A DNA stretch of 64,000 nt from JARBUG01 sp035628915 (GTDB taxonomy: Bacteria > Bacillota > Sulfobacillia > Symbiobacteriales > Symbiobacteriaceae), in NCBI GenBank assembly GCA_035628915.1, contig DASPIW010000012.1:62001-126000 (forward strand). The letters are read 5' to 3'. The stretch's first letter is position 1, and the number at the start of each line of letters is the position of its first letter. The notes under the pieces are model-generated. The model had not been told where the DNA came from. It ran no database searches and worked only from the letters and a program-made list of their open reading frames with translations. This document shows, piece by piece, positions 16,224 to 25,812 of this stretch. Both the position numbers and the translations under genes were made by a program.

Positions 16224-19200
16224 GTGGACAGGAGGGAGTTCCTGAAGCTCAGCGGTCTTTCGGTAACGGCAGCAAGTACACTCGTCGTCGGTGGGGGCAG
16301 GGCGGCGGCCGTCACGTCGGACCTGCGCATCAAGCGGGCCCAGGAGGTTCATACCATCTGCCCGTTCTGCTCGGTGGGCTGCGGCATGATTGCCCACGTA
16401 GAAGAAGGCAAGCTGATCAACCTCGAAGGTGACCCGGACCATCCCATCAGTGAAGGATCACTCTGTCCCAAAGGCTCGGCGGCGTTCCAGTTCGCCTACA
16501 ACGAGCGGCGCCTCCAGAAGGCTCTGTACCGCAAGCCGTTCGCCACCCAGTGGGAGACCGTCGATGTGGACTGGGCGCTGGATAAGGTGGCCGAGCGGTT
16601 CAAGGCGACGCGCGACAAGTCGTTTATCGAACAGGAAGGCGGTGTCCCCGTCAACCGGTGCGAGGCCATCGCCAACATCGGCTCGGCCTGTATTGATAAC
16701 GAGGAGGCCTATCTGCTGACCAAGCTGTTCCGGGCCACAGGCATGGTGTATCTGGAACACCATGCCCGGATATGACACAGCTCCACGGTGCCCGGTCTGG
16801 GCGCCGGATTGGGGCGGGGCGCCATGACCACCGCCTGGTGGGACGTGGCCAACGCCGACGTGGTCATTTTCATGGGTTCAAACGCTGCGGAGAACCATCC
16901 GATTTCCATGAAGTGGTATCTGCGGGCGAAGGAGAACGGGGCTGCGCTGATCTCCATTGACCCCCGCTTCACACGGACTTCTTCAAAGTGTGACATCTGG
17001 GTGCCCATGCGCTCCGGCACCGATATCGCCATCCTGGGGGGATTCATCAACTACGCCCTCAACACCGGACGCTTTCACCGCGAGTATGTCGTCAACTACA
17101 CCAACGCCGCCCTGCTGCTGGATCCCGGCTTCTCCTTCAACGAAGGGCTCTTCAGCGGCTGGAACGCGTCGTCGGTAGCCTTTGACCAGGCGACCTGGAA
17201 GTTCCAGCTTGACGAAAAGGGCAACCCGAAGCGCGACGACACACTCCAGGATCCCAACTGCGTCTTCCAGCACCTGAAGCGGATCTACGCCGGCTACACC
17301 CCTGAGAAAGTCGCAGCCGTGGCAGGCATGCCGGTGGAGAAGTTCAAACAGGTGGCTGAGATCATTACCGCCACGGGGACGGCGGGCAAGTCGGCGGTCT
17401 TCGTGTACGCCATGGGCTGGACCCAGCATACGAAGGGCGTTCAGAATATCCGCTGCGCTTCGGTGCTGCAGATGCTGCTGGGCAACATCGGCGTGCCGGG
17501 CGGGGGCATTGCCGCCCACCGGGGCCACGCCAACGTGCAGGGCGCCACCGACCTGGCGATCCTGTACCACGACCTGCCGGGCTACCTGGGCACGCCATCC
17601 AAGGCGCACAAGGACCTCGCCACCTTCCTCGACAAGACGACGCCCAAGACCGGCTACTGGATCAACAAGCCCAAGTTCATGATCTCCATGCTGAAGGCCT
17701 GGTGGGGCGACGCCGCGACCAAGGAGAACGACTGGGCCTACCACTATCTGCCCAAGGGCTCAGCGCCGTCCTACAGCCACTACGACATCTTCCAGGGGGC
17801 GCTGGACGGAAAGGTCAAGGGGCTGTTCGTCGTCGGGCAGAACCCGGCGGTGGGCTCGGCCAACGCCGGCAAAATCCCACAGGCCATGGCCAAGCTCGAC
17901 TGGCTGGTGGTCACCGACCTGTTCATGCACGAAACCGCCGAGTTCTGGAAGATGTTCGACAACGACCCGGCCAAGGTGGGCACGGAAGTCTTCCTCTTCC
18001 CTGCCGCCGGGCCACAGGAGAAGGCCGGCTCCTTCACCAACTCGCACCGGCTGCTGCAGTGGAAACACCAGGCCATCAAGCCGCTGGGCGATTCGATGTC
18101 CGACGGGGCGTTCATCAATCTCCTGGGGAAACGCCTGAAAGCGCTTTATGCCGGGTCGAACGCTCTCAGGGACCGGCCCATCACCGAACTAGTGTGGGAC
18201 TACGACGATCCCAAGGAGCCCCGCTCCTACGACCATGCGAAGGTGCTGCGGGAAATCAACGGGTATGATTTGACGACCGGCAAGCTGGTAGCCGGCTTCG
18301 GCGCCCTCAAGGACGACGGCACCACCGCCTGCGGCTGCTGGATTTACTCCGGCGTTTACGTGGAAGGCACGGACGGCAAGCCGGTCAACAAGGCGGCAGC
18401 CCGTGCATTCGACCCGTATGTGCCCTGGACGAAGGCCACCAAGGAGACGCCGTTCCTCAACCTGGGCTGGGGCTTCGCCTGGCCGGCCAACCGGCGCGTC
18501 ATATACAACCGGGCCGCCGCTGACCCGCAGGGCAACCCGTGGGGCAAGCGCCCGACGGTCTGGTGGGACGCGACGGGCAAGAAGTGGGCCGGGCTGGACG
18601 TACCGGATATGCTGCCCGTGGCGCCGGGTGCGGTGCATGCTGCCACCAAGGTGACGGGCAGCGCGCCGTTCATCATGAAGGACTGGGGCCTGGGCGGGCT
18701 CTTCGCCGTGCTCAAGGACGGGCCGTTCCCGGTCCACTACGAGCCGTACGAATCGCCGGCTCCGAACCTGCTGCACCGGCAGGACAAGGCGCCCCTGGCG
18801 ACCATTTTCAAGTCCGAGTTCGACAAAGTGGGCGACCCCAAGGAGTACCCCTATGTCGTCACGACTTACCGGCTGACAGAGCATCTCACTTCCGGCGTCA
18901 TGACGCGCAACCAGCCGTGGCTGGCCGAGGCGTTCCCGCACCCCTTTGTGGAGCTGAGCACCGAACTCGCCCAGGAAAAGGGCATCAAGACCGGCGACTG
19001 GTGCCTGGTCACCAGCGCCCGGGGCAAGGTCCGGGTGCAGGCCCTGGTCACCCGGCGGCTGCGGCCCCTGACCGTGAACGGGAAGACCGTCCACGAAATC
19101 GGGCTGCCCATCCACTTTGCGCCGATTGGCATTGCCAAGGGCGAAATCGTCAACAACCTGACGCCGCAGTTTGTCGACCCCAATGTGCAGATTCAGGAGT

Positions 19201-19238
19201 CGAAGGCGTTCCTCGGCAATATTCGCAAGGAGGTGTAA
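16224..19238 (+). CDS. fdnG: Formate dehydrogenase-N/O alpha subunit, selenoprotein
   Basis: The reading frame runs through a UGA at 16773-16775 to a stop at 19236, giving 1004 residues. A twin-arginine signal (MDRREFLKLSG) opens the protein, and a [4Fe-4S] motif (CPFCSVGC, then CPKG) follows near residues 50-90. The UGA falls at residue 184 in EHHARI-U-HSSTVPGLGAGLGRGAMT, matching the selenocysteine site of FdnG enzymes. The rest is the molybdopterin (or tungstopterin) oxidoreductase with a C-terminal dinucleotide-binding domain (LSTELAQEKGIKTGDW). It oxidises formate to CO2 outside the membrane. GTG 16224 is chosen because it starts at the Tat motif; other GTGs at 16212 and 16215 are too close to AGGGGAG. 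Confidence 0.95.
16787..16805 (+). promoter_or_regulatory. SECIS hairpin directing selenocysteine insertion
   Basis: A perfect 7-bp stem GGTGCCC/GGGCGCC (one G-U pair in RNA) closes the loop GGTCT. The loop begins exactly 18 bases after the UGA at 16773-16775. The loop bases and distance match the bacterial SECIS of E. coli fdhF (GGUCU at the same spacing), where SelB binds. Confidence 0.9.
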
Positions 19239-19242
19239 CCAG

Positions 19243-20094
19243 ATGGGACGTTCCTCGCTGCTCGGCACTCCTGCCCGGGCGACCGAAGCGGCCATGCTGG
19301 TCGACATCTCCGACTGCATTGGCTGCAAAGCGTGTGAAGTGGCCTGCAAGCAGTGGAACCGGAATCCGGCTGAAATGGCGCCGTTCCAGGGGTCGTACCA
19401 ATCTCACCCCAACCTGACCGCCTCCACCTGGACGCTGATCAACTTCCGTGAGACCGTCCGGGATTCGGGCGACGTCGTCTGGACGTTTCAGAAGCACAAC
19501 TGCATGCACTGCTCCGAGGCCGGGTGCGTGATGGTCTGCCCTGTAGATGCCTTACGCCATGACGAGTACGGCATAGTCAACCTCGACTTTGACAAGTGCA
19601 TTGGCTGCGGCTACTGCGAGCAGGCCTGTCCCTATGATGCCGTGCACGTCGATGCGCAGCTGTGGAACACGAACAAGAAGGCCGGCAAGTGCACCCTTTG
19701 CTTCGACCGGATCACCAACGGCCTGAGCCCGGCCTGTGTCCAGGCCTGCCCGACGGACTGCATCAAGTACGGTGCGCGCGACGAGTTGATTCGCTGGGGG
19801 AAAGAACGGGTGGACCTGCTGCGCAAGCGGGGCTTCCCAGCGGCGACCCTGTATGGCGCCGATGAACTGGGCGGTCTGCACCAGCTCTACGTACTGACCG
19901 ATTCGCCCGACAAGTTCGGCCTGCCCGTAGCCCCGGTGATCTCCAAGCGCATCTTCATCTGGCAGCGGTGGCTGAAGCCGATCGGGAAGGTGCTGGTCGG
20001 AACGATGCTGTTCGGCCTCTTTGCGAACCTGGTGGTCAACCGGTTCATCGGGCTGAAAGCGCCGGTCGCGGAAGGAGGCGATCTGCATGCCTGA
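19243..20094 (+). CDS. fdnH: Formate dehydrogenase-N beta (iron-sulfur) subunit
   Basis: The 283-residue protein carries four ferredoxin-type cysteine groups: CIGCKACEVACKQ, CMHCSEAGCVMVCP, CIGCGYCEQACP and CTLCFD...CVQACP, enough for four [4Fe-4S] clusters. A C-terminal hydrophobic helix near residues 243-262 (KVLVGTMLFGLFANLVVN) anchors it in the membrane, as in FDH-N. It relays electrons from the selenoprotein subunit to cytochrome b. The ATG at 19243 follows AAGGAGGTG, four bases after the fdnG stop. Its end overlaps the start of fdnI by 8 bases, implying coupled translation. Confidence 0.95.
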   Translation: MGRSSLLGTPARATEAAMLVDISDCIGCKACEVACKQWNRNPAEMAPFQGSYQSHPNLTASTWTLINFRETVRDSGDVVWTFQKHNCMHCSEAGCVMVCPVDALRHDEYGIVNLDFDKCIGCGYCEQACPYDAVHVDAQLWNTNKKAGKCTLCFDRITNGLSPACVQACPTDCIKYGARDELIRWGKERVDLLRKRGFPAATLYGADELGGLHQLYVLTDSPDKFGLPVAPVISKRIFIWQRWLKPIGKVLVGTMLFGLFANLVVNRFIGLKAPVAEGGDLHA

Positions 20095-20740
20095 GGGCTG
20101 GGTCAAGCGCTTCGAAAAAGGCGTGATCATCATCCACTGGCTGTACGCCGCATCGTTCCTGACGCTGGTGATCACGGGCATCGGCTTCGAGTATAAGCCC
20201 CTGGGCTTCCTGATGGGCCCCTACGCCCGGCTCGCCCACCGCATCGCCGCTCCCGTGCTGGTGATTGCGCCCTGGGTCTATCTCACCGTGTGCGGCAAGT
20301 CCGGGTGGGTCCACCTGAAGGATGCCTTCTCCTGGACGAAGGACGATTTCTACTGGCTGCTCCGGGCGCCCATGCACTACATGCTGGGCAAAGGCGACAT
20401 GCCGCCCGCCGGGCTGTTCAACGCCGGGCAGAAGCTGAACTACCTGACCGTCACCTTTACGAACGTGGCCTTCGCCATCAGCGGGTCGATCATGTGGTTC
20501 GGGCGCTCCAACCTGGAACTGGCGCAGCGGGAGCTCTTCCGCTGGGCGGCCATCGTGCACCAGGCTTCGTTCTGGCTGGCCATCACCATGTTCAGCCTCC
20601 ACATTTACCTCGCCCTGATCCACCCGTTCACCAAGCCCGCCATTACCGCGATGATCAATGGCCGGATTACGCGGGCCTATGCGGCGGGGCATCATCCCCG
20701 GTGGCTGGCCCAGATCGATCTCATGACCGACAAGAAGTAG
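20087..20740 (+). CDS. fdnI: Formate dehydrogenase-N gamma subunit, cytochrome b556
   Basis: The 217-residue protein has four predicted membrane helices and membrane-facing histidines suited to two b haems (IIIHWLYAASFL, ARLAHRIAAP, IVHQASFWLAI, FSLHIYLALIHP). This is the Ni/Fe-hydrogenase/formate dehydrogenase cytochrome b family. It passes electrons from the iron-sulfur subunit to menaquinone. GAAGGAGG lies just upstream of the ATG, within the end of fdnH. Confidence 0.93.
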   Translation: MPEGWVKRFEKGVIIIHWLYAASFLTLVITGIGFEYKPLGFLMGPYARLAHRIAAPVLVIAPWVYLTVCGKSGWVHLKDAFSWTKDDFYWLLRAPMHYMLGKGDMPPAGLFNAGQKLNYLTVTFTNVAFAISGSIMWFGRSNLELAQRELFRWAAIVHQASFWLAITMFSLHIYLALIHPFTKPAITAMINGRITRAYAAGHHPRWLAQIDLMTDKK

Positions 20741-20752
20741 GAGGCGGATCCC

Positions 20753-21454
20753 ATGGACGTGGCTACCCTGGCAGCCGTTCGGACCCTGGACCGTCACCTG
20801 GCGCCCGCGCTGGCGGTGCGCGCCCTGGACGGGCTCCCGGTCGGACAGTTCCTGGCGCACCTGGGCGAATACAGGAAGCTGTTCTCTGCGCGGCATCCGG
20901 AAGTGGCGGCAGACCTGGCGCGCCAGCAGGAGGCGCTGGATGGCGCCCCCGAGAGTATGCGGTCCCGTCTGGTACGGGCACTGGTGAACGACAGCGCCGG
21001 CGACGTGTATGACATCGCCCAGGAACTGTGCGTGGCACCAGACCTGCTTTACCTGGTCGGTCAGCTGGCTGTACGGCCTTACCTGTGGGCCTACGCCCAT
21101 ACGCATGCCGCAGTGGGCATGGGCGGGGTGCATTGCCCCGTGTGCGGGCGCCGGGCCCACCTGGGCCACATAGACTCGGGCAACGTCAAGTTCCTGCACT
21201 GCCCGGCCTGCGAAACGGTCTGGCGGACGTCCCGGGTGGGGTGCCCCTTCTGTGGCACGACCGATCCGCAGTACCTCGGCTACTTTACGGTGGAGGATGA
21301 CCCGGAGCACCGGGTGGAGCACTGCACCGCCTGCGGCGGGTATCTAAAGGTGGTGGATCAGCGGGTCCGGGGCCGCAAGCCCGATTGGCTGGTGGAGGAC
21401 GCCGCCACGGCGCACCTGGACGACCTGGCCGCTGCGGAGGGGTATCACCGGTGA
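20753..21454 (+). CDS. fdhE: Formate dehydrogenase accessory protein FdhE
   Basis: The 233-residue protein has the rubredoxin-like C-terminal half of FdhE, with four CxxC pairs (CPVC, CPAC, CPFC, CTAC) between residues 125 and 195 that should bind iron. The N-terminal half is helical. FdhE is needed for maturation of the exported FDH-N catalytic subunit and interacts with it before Tat export. It follows fdnI by 12 bases with an AGGAGG site, completing the operon before a strong terminator. Confidence 0.92.
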   Translation: MDVATLAAVRTLDRHLAPALAVRALDGLPVGQFLAHLGEYRKLFSARHPEVAADLARQQEALDGAPESMRSRLVRALVNDSAGDVYDIAQELCVAPDLLYLVGQLAVRPYLWAYAHTHAAVGMGGVHCPVCGRRAHLGHIDSGNVKFLHCPACETVWRTSRVGCPFCGTTDPQYLGYFTVEDDPEHRVEHCTACGGYLKVVDQRVRGRKPDWLVEDAATAHLDDLAAAEGYHR

Positions 21455-21463
21455 CAGACGCAG

Positions 21464-21504
21464 AAGTCCGCCCGGACTGCTTCACAAGCGGTCCGGGCGG
21501 ACTT
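21464..21504. terminator. Bidirectional terminator after fdhE
   Basis: A long stem AAGTCCGCCCGGAC/GTCCGGGCGGACTT, extended by GC/GC around TTCACAA, lies between fdhE and the convergent TPR gene. Short T-runs flank it in both directions, so it can serve both. Confidence 0.85.
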
Positions 21505-21507
21505 TGT

Positions 21508-23331
21508 TCACTCCCACTTCACTCCCCGCAACTCAACCGGTACGACCGCTACCTTGTGCATTTTGTTGTCAACGATGGCCCGGCCAACGAAGACCAGCCC
21601 CAGCAGGCGTAGGCGCCCCACGGGCGAAGCCGGCGGCTTCTCGTCCCAAGAGAAACCGTCTCCGTCCAGGGAACCGAAGCGCCTTGTCAGAACCTGCAGT
21701 TTGGCCCATCCGCCTTTCTCCAGCAGAAACCGCAGTGCCTGCCGAACCTCGGGGCGCTCTGCCGCCAGCAGGCGCTTTAGCTGGGCCGGGTCCAAAATCG
21801 CTTCCGCCAGGAGCTTCTCCCGCTCCGGACGCCGCGGGACGGGCTTGACGTGATAGTGGGCAGCACCTGCGTTCAGCCACTGCACGGGAATCTGCCGGAG
21901 GGCGGTCCGCAGGCGGAGATCCAGTTGAAGGCGCTTCTCCTCCTCCTCTTCCCGGTAAGCGTCTGCGATCATTTCGGGGTCCACGTTCGTGATAAACCCC
22001 ATCTGATCCTTGACCGTGCGGATGAAGTTGACCACATGCTGCCTGAACTCAGGCGACAGCTCTTCCGTGCGGATCTTTTTCGCGTAATCAAGCGCCCTCT
22101 CCGGGTCGCGAAACTGCAGCCACAGCCCAGCCAGATTGAACTGGACAACTGGATTGTCCGGCATCATCTTGTCCGCCATTTCGAGCTGCTTCCTGGCTGC
22201 ATCCAGTTCGCCCCGGTCACGCATCAAGTTCGCTAGTGTCACCATCGCCGGGGGATAGATTGTCCCCTGCCGCTCCAGATTGCTGAGCAGCTCGTAGGCA
22301 GCATCTCTTTTCCCAGCGTCGCGTAGGCGGATGGCCTCTTCGACTTTGCGGTCCAACTCCGGGTCGGGGATCTTCACGGCCTGCAGGGCAATGGTGGTTG
22401 GCCGGCCATCAACTACGGCGGAAATCGGTTGACCTGGGGCAAGAACGCCTGCGTCCGTCAGCGCCTTGGCGGCGCCCATTTTGAGGCCCATGGGCAGGCG
22501 CGGGGCAGCCAGCAGCCGCCGGCCCAGTTCGATTCCCCAGCTCCCGGTCTCGCCGATCAGGGCGTCAATCATGGGTGCACTCGAGTCCGGCTTAAGAAAG
22601 GCCATTGCGAGAAACCGGATCCGGACGGCACCCATTGCCGCCTGCGCCTTCACTGCAGCCGGAGAATGGTCATTGGGGTCGAACTCGTAGTTAGGATCGT
22701 ACTCCAGCGAGAAGGGTGGCACCGTCCCTTGCTCTGCCAGCTCGGCGACCAGGATGTACGCTTCCATGAGCCGGACCCACCCCGGGTCCGCGATGCGCCT
22801 CCAGTACTTGGCGGCCTGCCCGAACTTGCCGAGGTTGAACGCTGCCACCCCTGCCGCAAAGACACCAGTCGGATGCTCACGTCCCGGCCAACGCCCGTGG
22901 AGGTCGAGCACCAACCGGTGGTCGCCGGCTTCGCCGGCGGCGCGTTTGATCGTCGCAGTGTATTCGATCCAGGCGGGGTCTCCCGCCCTCGCGCCGGCGA
23001 GACCGCGGTCCAGGTCGCGGACGGCCGCACGGACCTCCTCGATCGCGAAGTTCTCTTCGCCCAGGGCCGTGTAGGCTTGGCTGGCCAGTGCGTGAGTGAA
23101 CGGCAGTGGGTCAGGGCTCTTGAGCAGTGGCGCCAGGAGCGAAACGGTTTCCCTATGGTCCCCGGCCAGGTGCCGGCAGAGTGCCCAATTGTTTAGCGCC
23201 GTCGGGGTCAGATACGTCTTGGCGGCTTGCCGGAAGCACGCCTCCGCTTTCTCCCGGCGCCCGGCATCAAGGTGCGCCCGCCCCTCATCCAACAGAGCTT
23301 CCGCTTTGGACTCCGCAGATGCCATTTGCAT
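21508..23331 (-). CDS. Large tetratricopeptide-repeat protein, unknown function
   Basis: From the ATG at 23331 the protein has 607 residues, beginning MQMASAESKAEALLDEGRA. Repeats with the TPR pattern are visible near the N-terminus (GRAHLDAGRREKAEACFRQA, LNNWALCRHLAGDH) and again near 350-420 (MVTLANLMRDRGELDAARKQ, NLAGLWLQFRDPERALDYA). No signal peptide, membrane segment or enzyme motif was seen, so it may be a scaffold. The open frame continues 99 codons upstream through short tandem repeats and low-complexity sequence; those codons are judged non-coding. The ribosome site (AAAGTGGG) is weak, and ATG at 23325 is possible. Confidence 0.75.
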   Translation of the reverse strand: MQMASAESKAEALLDEGRAHLDAGRREKAEACFRQAAKTYLTPTALNNWALCRHLAGDHRETVSLLAPLLKSPDPLPFTHALASQAYTALGEENFAIEEVRAAVRDLDRGLAGARAGDPAWIEYTATIKRAAGEAGDHRLVLDLHGRWPGREHPTGVFAAGVAAFNLGKFGQAAKYWRRIADPGWVRLMEAYILVAELAEQGTVPPFSLEYDPNYEFDPNDHSPAAVKAQAAMGAVRIRFLAMAFLKPDSSAPMIDALIGETGSWGIELGRRLLAAPRLPMGLKMGAAKALTDAGVLAPGQPISAVVDGRPTTIALQAVKIPDPELDRKVEEAIRLRDAGKRDAAYELLSNLERQGTIYPPAMVTLANLMRDRGELDAARKQLEMADKMMPDNPVVQFNLAGLWLQFRDPERALDYAKKIRTEELSPEFRQHVVNFIRTVKDQMGFITNVDPEMIADAYREEEEEKRLQLDLRLRTALRQIPVQWLNAGAAHYHVKPVPRRPEREKLLAEAILDPAQLKRLLAAERPEVRQALRFLLEKGGWAKLQVLTRRFGSLDGDGFSWDEKPPASPVGRLRLLGLVFVGRAIVDNKMHKVAVVPVELRGVKWE

Positions 23332-23485
23332 CCCACTTTTCCGAGGTCGTAGTGTAGGTAGTTTTCGGCGAAGGGGTGCGTGAGAACCTGCTGTTCGCTG
23401 CCGGTTCGAGCGTACGGCACGCGTACTGTCACACACTGCGCGGCCACAGCATACCCGGGCGCCTGATGGCGAGGCCCAGATGACG

Positions 23486-23573
23486 CCCGAATGCGCCCGA
23501 ATGCACCCGAATGCCCCCGAATGGGTGCGTAAACCGTCCGTAAACCATCTGTAAACCATCCGCAAATCCACCG
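23486..23573. repeat. Two adjoining short tandem repeats, periods 10 and 11
   Basis: Four copies of a 10-base unit CCCGAATGCN (23486-23525) are followed after four bases by four copies of an 11-base unit TAAACCATCCG (23530-23573, last copies imperfect). They lie about 155-240 bases upstream of the TPR gene start. Confidence 0.85.
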
Positions 23574-23866
23574 GCAAGGCCCCAGAAGCCCCGGGAAAGC
23601 CGGGCGCAAAGCCGACCTTAGGGAGCACAACCGAACCAACAGCCGGACCGCCCCCATACGTAACCGTGACGAAGTCCCCAACCTAACGGCCGGGTCCCAC
23701 CGCCAAACGCGCCCAGATCCCGAACACATGGCGATCACCATAACGAGAGCAACCCATCGATCGACCCTAACACCGGGAAAGTAACGCCGGATCCCGGCCT
23801 CATAACGCGGCCATCGGAGTACGACAACCCGGTCACGCGACCCACCGGCTGGTCCTACCAGTAAAG
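23574..23866. other. Intergenic stretch without recognised feature
   Basis: This stretch is visibly poor in T and rich in C and A on the plus strand, unlike its neighbours. No convincing gene, terminator or known RNA was seen. It may contain the promoter of the TPR gene and the lost N-terminal end of the GNAT pseudogene. Confidence 0.4.
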
Positions 23867-24540
23867 GTGGTGGGGCGCCTGATCAGCCACTGCCGCGAAC
23901 GGTACGTAGCCATCGATGGCGAAGGCCAGGTAGCCGGCTACGGCGACGCCTGGCGGGCGCCGTGGTTTCCCCCGGGTGAAATGATTTGCTACGCCATCGT
24001 GGAGCCCGCCCAACGGGATCTGGGAATCGGATCGCTGCTTCTGGACTGCGTCGAGCAGACCGCCCGTGAGAAGGGCGCCGCCCATATCAAGGCCCGGTTG
24101 AAGGATTCTGATGCGTCCACCCTGACATTCGTGTCAAAACGGGCTACGCGCTTGATCGCCACTTGTTCCAGTCCAAAATCGACCTGGCCGCGTGTGACTA
24201 GACCCCTCTGCGGCGCCCCTTGGAAGGGATCCGCTTCTTCACGCTGGCAGATGAGCCGGGTGAAGACACCGAGCGGAAGCTGTATGAGCTGAAGGCTTTG
24301 ACCCTGCCTGCTAACCCGTCTTTCGGCGGCGGGCTATGGCCGTTTGACCAGTGGCGCCACTGGGTATTGGAGACGCCGCGTGCCGTGCCCGATTGCTTCA
24401 TTCTCGCCGCCCGGCGGCACGGGGCGCCGTACATGCGGACCGATAATGACTCACAAAACGGCCCCATTCTGGCCGTCAACCGGAAGATGGGGTATATGCC
24501 GCTTCCGGGAGACTACGTGGTAATCAAGCGCCTGTCTTAA
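23867..24540 (+). pseudogene. Decayed tandem GNAT acetyltransferase
   Basis: The first part reads as a GNAT domain with the acetyl-CoA loop region VEPAQRDLGIGSLLLDCVEQ. Near 24130 the frame shifts: the conserved continuation KTGYALDRHLFQSKIDLAACD is found in another frame and ends in TAG at 24199-24201. The same frame resumes as LEGIRFFTLADEPGED, typical of the linker into a second GNAT domain. It then jumps from DCFILAA to RRHGAPYMRTDNDSQN, skipping about 50 residues that normally contain the second acetyl-CoA loop. The end (VNRKMGYMPLPGDYVVIKR) is intact. Frameshift, stop and deletion together make function unlikely. Confidence 0.85.
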
Positions 24541-24549
24541 GACGAAACA

Positions 24550-24574
24550 GGGTAGAGGGAATCCCCCTCTACCC
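24550..24574. terminator. Terminator between GNAT pseudogene and rodA
   Basis: Stem GGGTAGAGGG/CCCTCTACCC with a 5-base loop, T-rich on both sides. It lies 18 bases past the rodA stop and 10 bases past the pseudogene end, so it can serve both convergent genes. Confidence 0.85.
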
Positions 24575-24591
24575 TCTTTCAACAACTCAGC

Positions 24592-25731
24592 CTAGAACAT
24601 GATCTTCTGCCTGCGCATGCCCACGTTCAGCACCAGCCCGATCGCGATCATATTCGCCATCAAAGCCGAGCCGCCGTAAGAGATGAACGGCAGGGGAATG
24701 CCCGTTACCGGCATGACCCCCAGGGTCATGCCCACGTTCTCAAGCACATGGAACCCGATCATGGCGGTAACGCCCGTGGCAATCAACGTTCCATACCGAT
24801 CCTTCGACGTGGCTGCTACCGACATGATCCGCCACAGCAGCAACAAGAAGAGCGCAAGGATCACTGCGCCGCCCACAAACCCGAGTTCCTCCCCGACCAC
24901 CGAGAAAATGAAGTCGGTATGCTGCTCCGGCAGGAAGCCCAACTGATTCTGCGTCCCTTTGTACAAGCCCCGGCCGAACCAGCCGCCTGACCCAATCGAG
25001 ATCTTCGACTGCATCACCTGGTATCCGGCGTCCGTGGGGTCTGCGGTGGGATCGAAGAAAGTCTGGAGCCGCTCAATCTGATGCTCCTGCAGCGGCCACA
25101 TTGAAACGTTCCACTTGACATGTGCGTAATACCACCCGATCACGGCCGCAATCGGGCCCCCACCCAGGAGCGCCAGCTTCCACCCCGGAAACCCTGCCAC
25201 ATAAATCATGGCGGCGGAAATGACCACGAACACCAACGACGTGCCCAGGTCAGGCTGCAGCAGCAGCAGAATCATTAGCGGCGCCAGATGCAGGCCCGGC
25301 ACGACCAGGTCCCAAATCGACTCGATCCGCTCCATCCGGTTCAAATGATGTCCCAGTGTCAGAATCAGCATGACCTTGCCGAACTCGGAGGGCTGGATCT
25401 GCCCCAACGGCCCGAGGGAGATCCAGCTCTGGGCGCCGTTCGTCAGCTTGCCCATCACCAGGACCAACGCCAGCAGGGCACAGTTCAAACCATAAAGCAC
25501 CCAGGTCATCCGGGCATACTCTTCATAGTCAAACAGCATGGCAATGATCATCAGCACCAGCCCGGCGCCGGCAGCGACGATCTGCCGGTTCACGAATGCG
25601 CCGGCCCCTTCGGGCCCGATATACCCGCGGGCCGCGCTGGTAATCACCACGATCCCGATGGTAATCAGCGCCACCATGGCGAGCACCAGGAGCTTGTCCA
25701 GGTGCTTCAGCAGGCGAGTATCGAAGTTCAC
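24592..25731 (-). CDS. rodA: Peptidoglycan glycosyltransferase RodA (SEDS family)
   Basis: The 379-residue protein has about ten membrane helices and SEDS signatures: GAQSWISLGPLGQIQPSEF near residue 100, QPDLGTSLVF near 160, and GIPLPFISYGGSA near the C-terminus. The segment FLPEQHTDFIFSVVGEELG places it in the RodA/FtsW group. RodA polymerises glycan strands together with PBP2 (here mrdA at 27810) during side-wall growth under MreB control. It is the last gene of the cell-shape cluster but is separated from minE by a terminator, so it probably has its own promoter. GTG start, with GAGGTC upstream. Confidence 0.95.
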   Translation of the reverse strand: MNFDTRLLKHLDKLLVLAMVALITIGIVVITSAARGYIGPEGAGAFVNRQIVAAGAGLVLMIIAMLFDYEEYARMTWVLYGLNCALLALVLVMGKLTNGAQSWISLGPLGQIQPSEFGKVMLILTLGHHLNRMERIESIWDLVVPGLHLAPLMILLLLQPDLGTSLVFVVISAAMIYVAGFPGWKLALLGGGPIAAVIGWYYAHVKWNVSMWPLQEHQIERLQTFFDPTADPTDAGYQVMQSKISIGSGGWFGRGLYKGTQNQLGFLPEQHTDFIFSVVGEELGFVGGAVILALFLLLLWRIMSVAATSKDRYGTLIATGVTAMIGFHVLENVGMTLGVMPVTGIPLPFISYGGSALMANMIAIGLVLNVGMRRQKIMF

Positions 25732-25812
25732 GGCCAGACCTCATTTCATTCAGACGCTGATCGTTTAGAGTGTACCACTCCATTATACCAACCCTGCCAT
25801 GCTTAGACGACG

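Noticed and set aside
16773..16775. TGA in fdnG as a disabling stop or split gene
   Set aside because: It lies at the known selenocysteine position and is followed by a SECIS hairpin at the right distance.
20045..21322. 425-codon minus-strand frame opposite fdnI and fdhE
   Set aside because: Antisense to two genes with clear motifs and good ribosome sites.
23486..23573. CRISPR array
   Set aside because: Units of 10 and 11 bases are contiguous with no spacers; CRISPR repeats are longer and separated by unique spacers.
23332..23628. N-terminal extension of the TPR protein to 706 residues
   Set aside because: The extra 99 codons cross the tandem repeats and low-complexity DNA and show no protein pattern.
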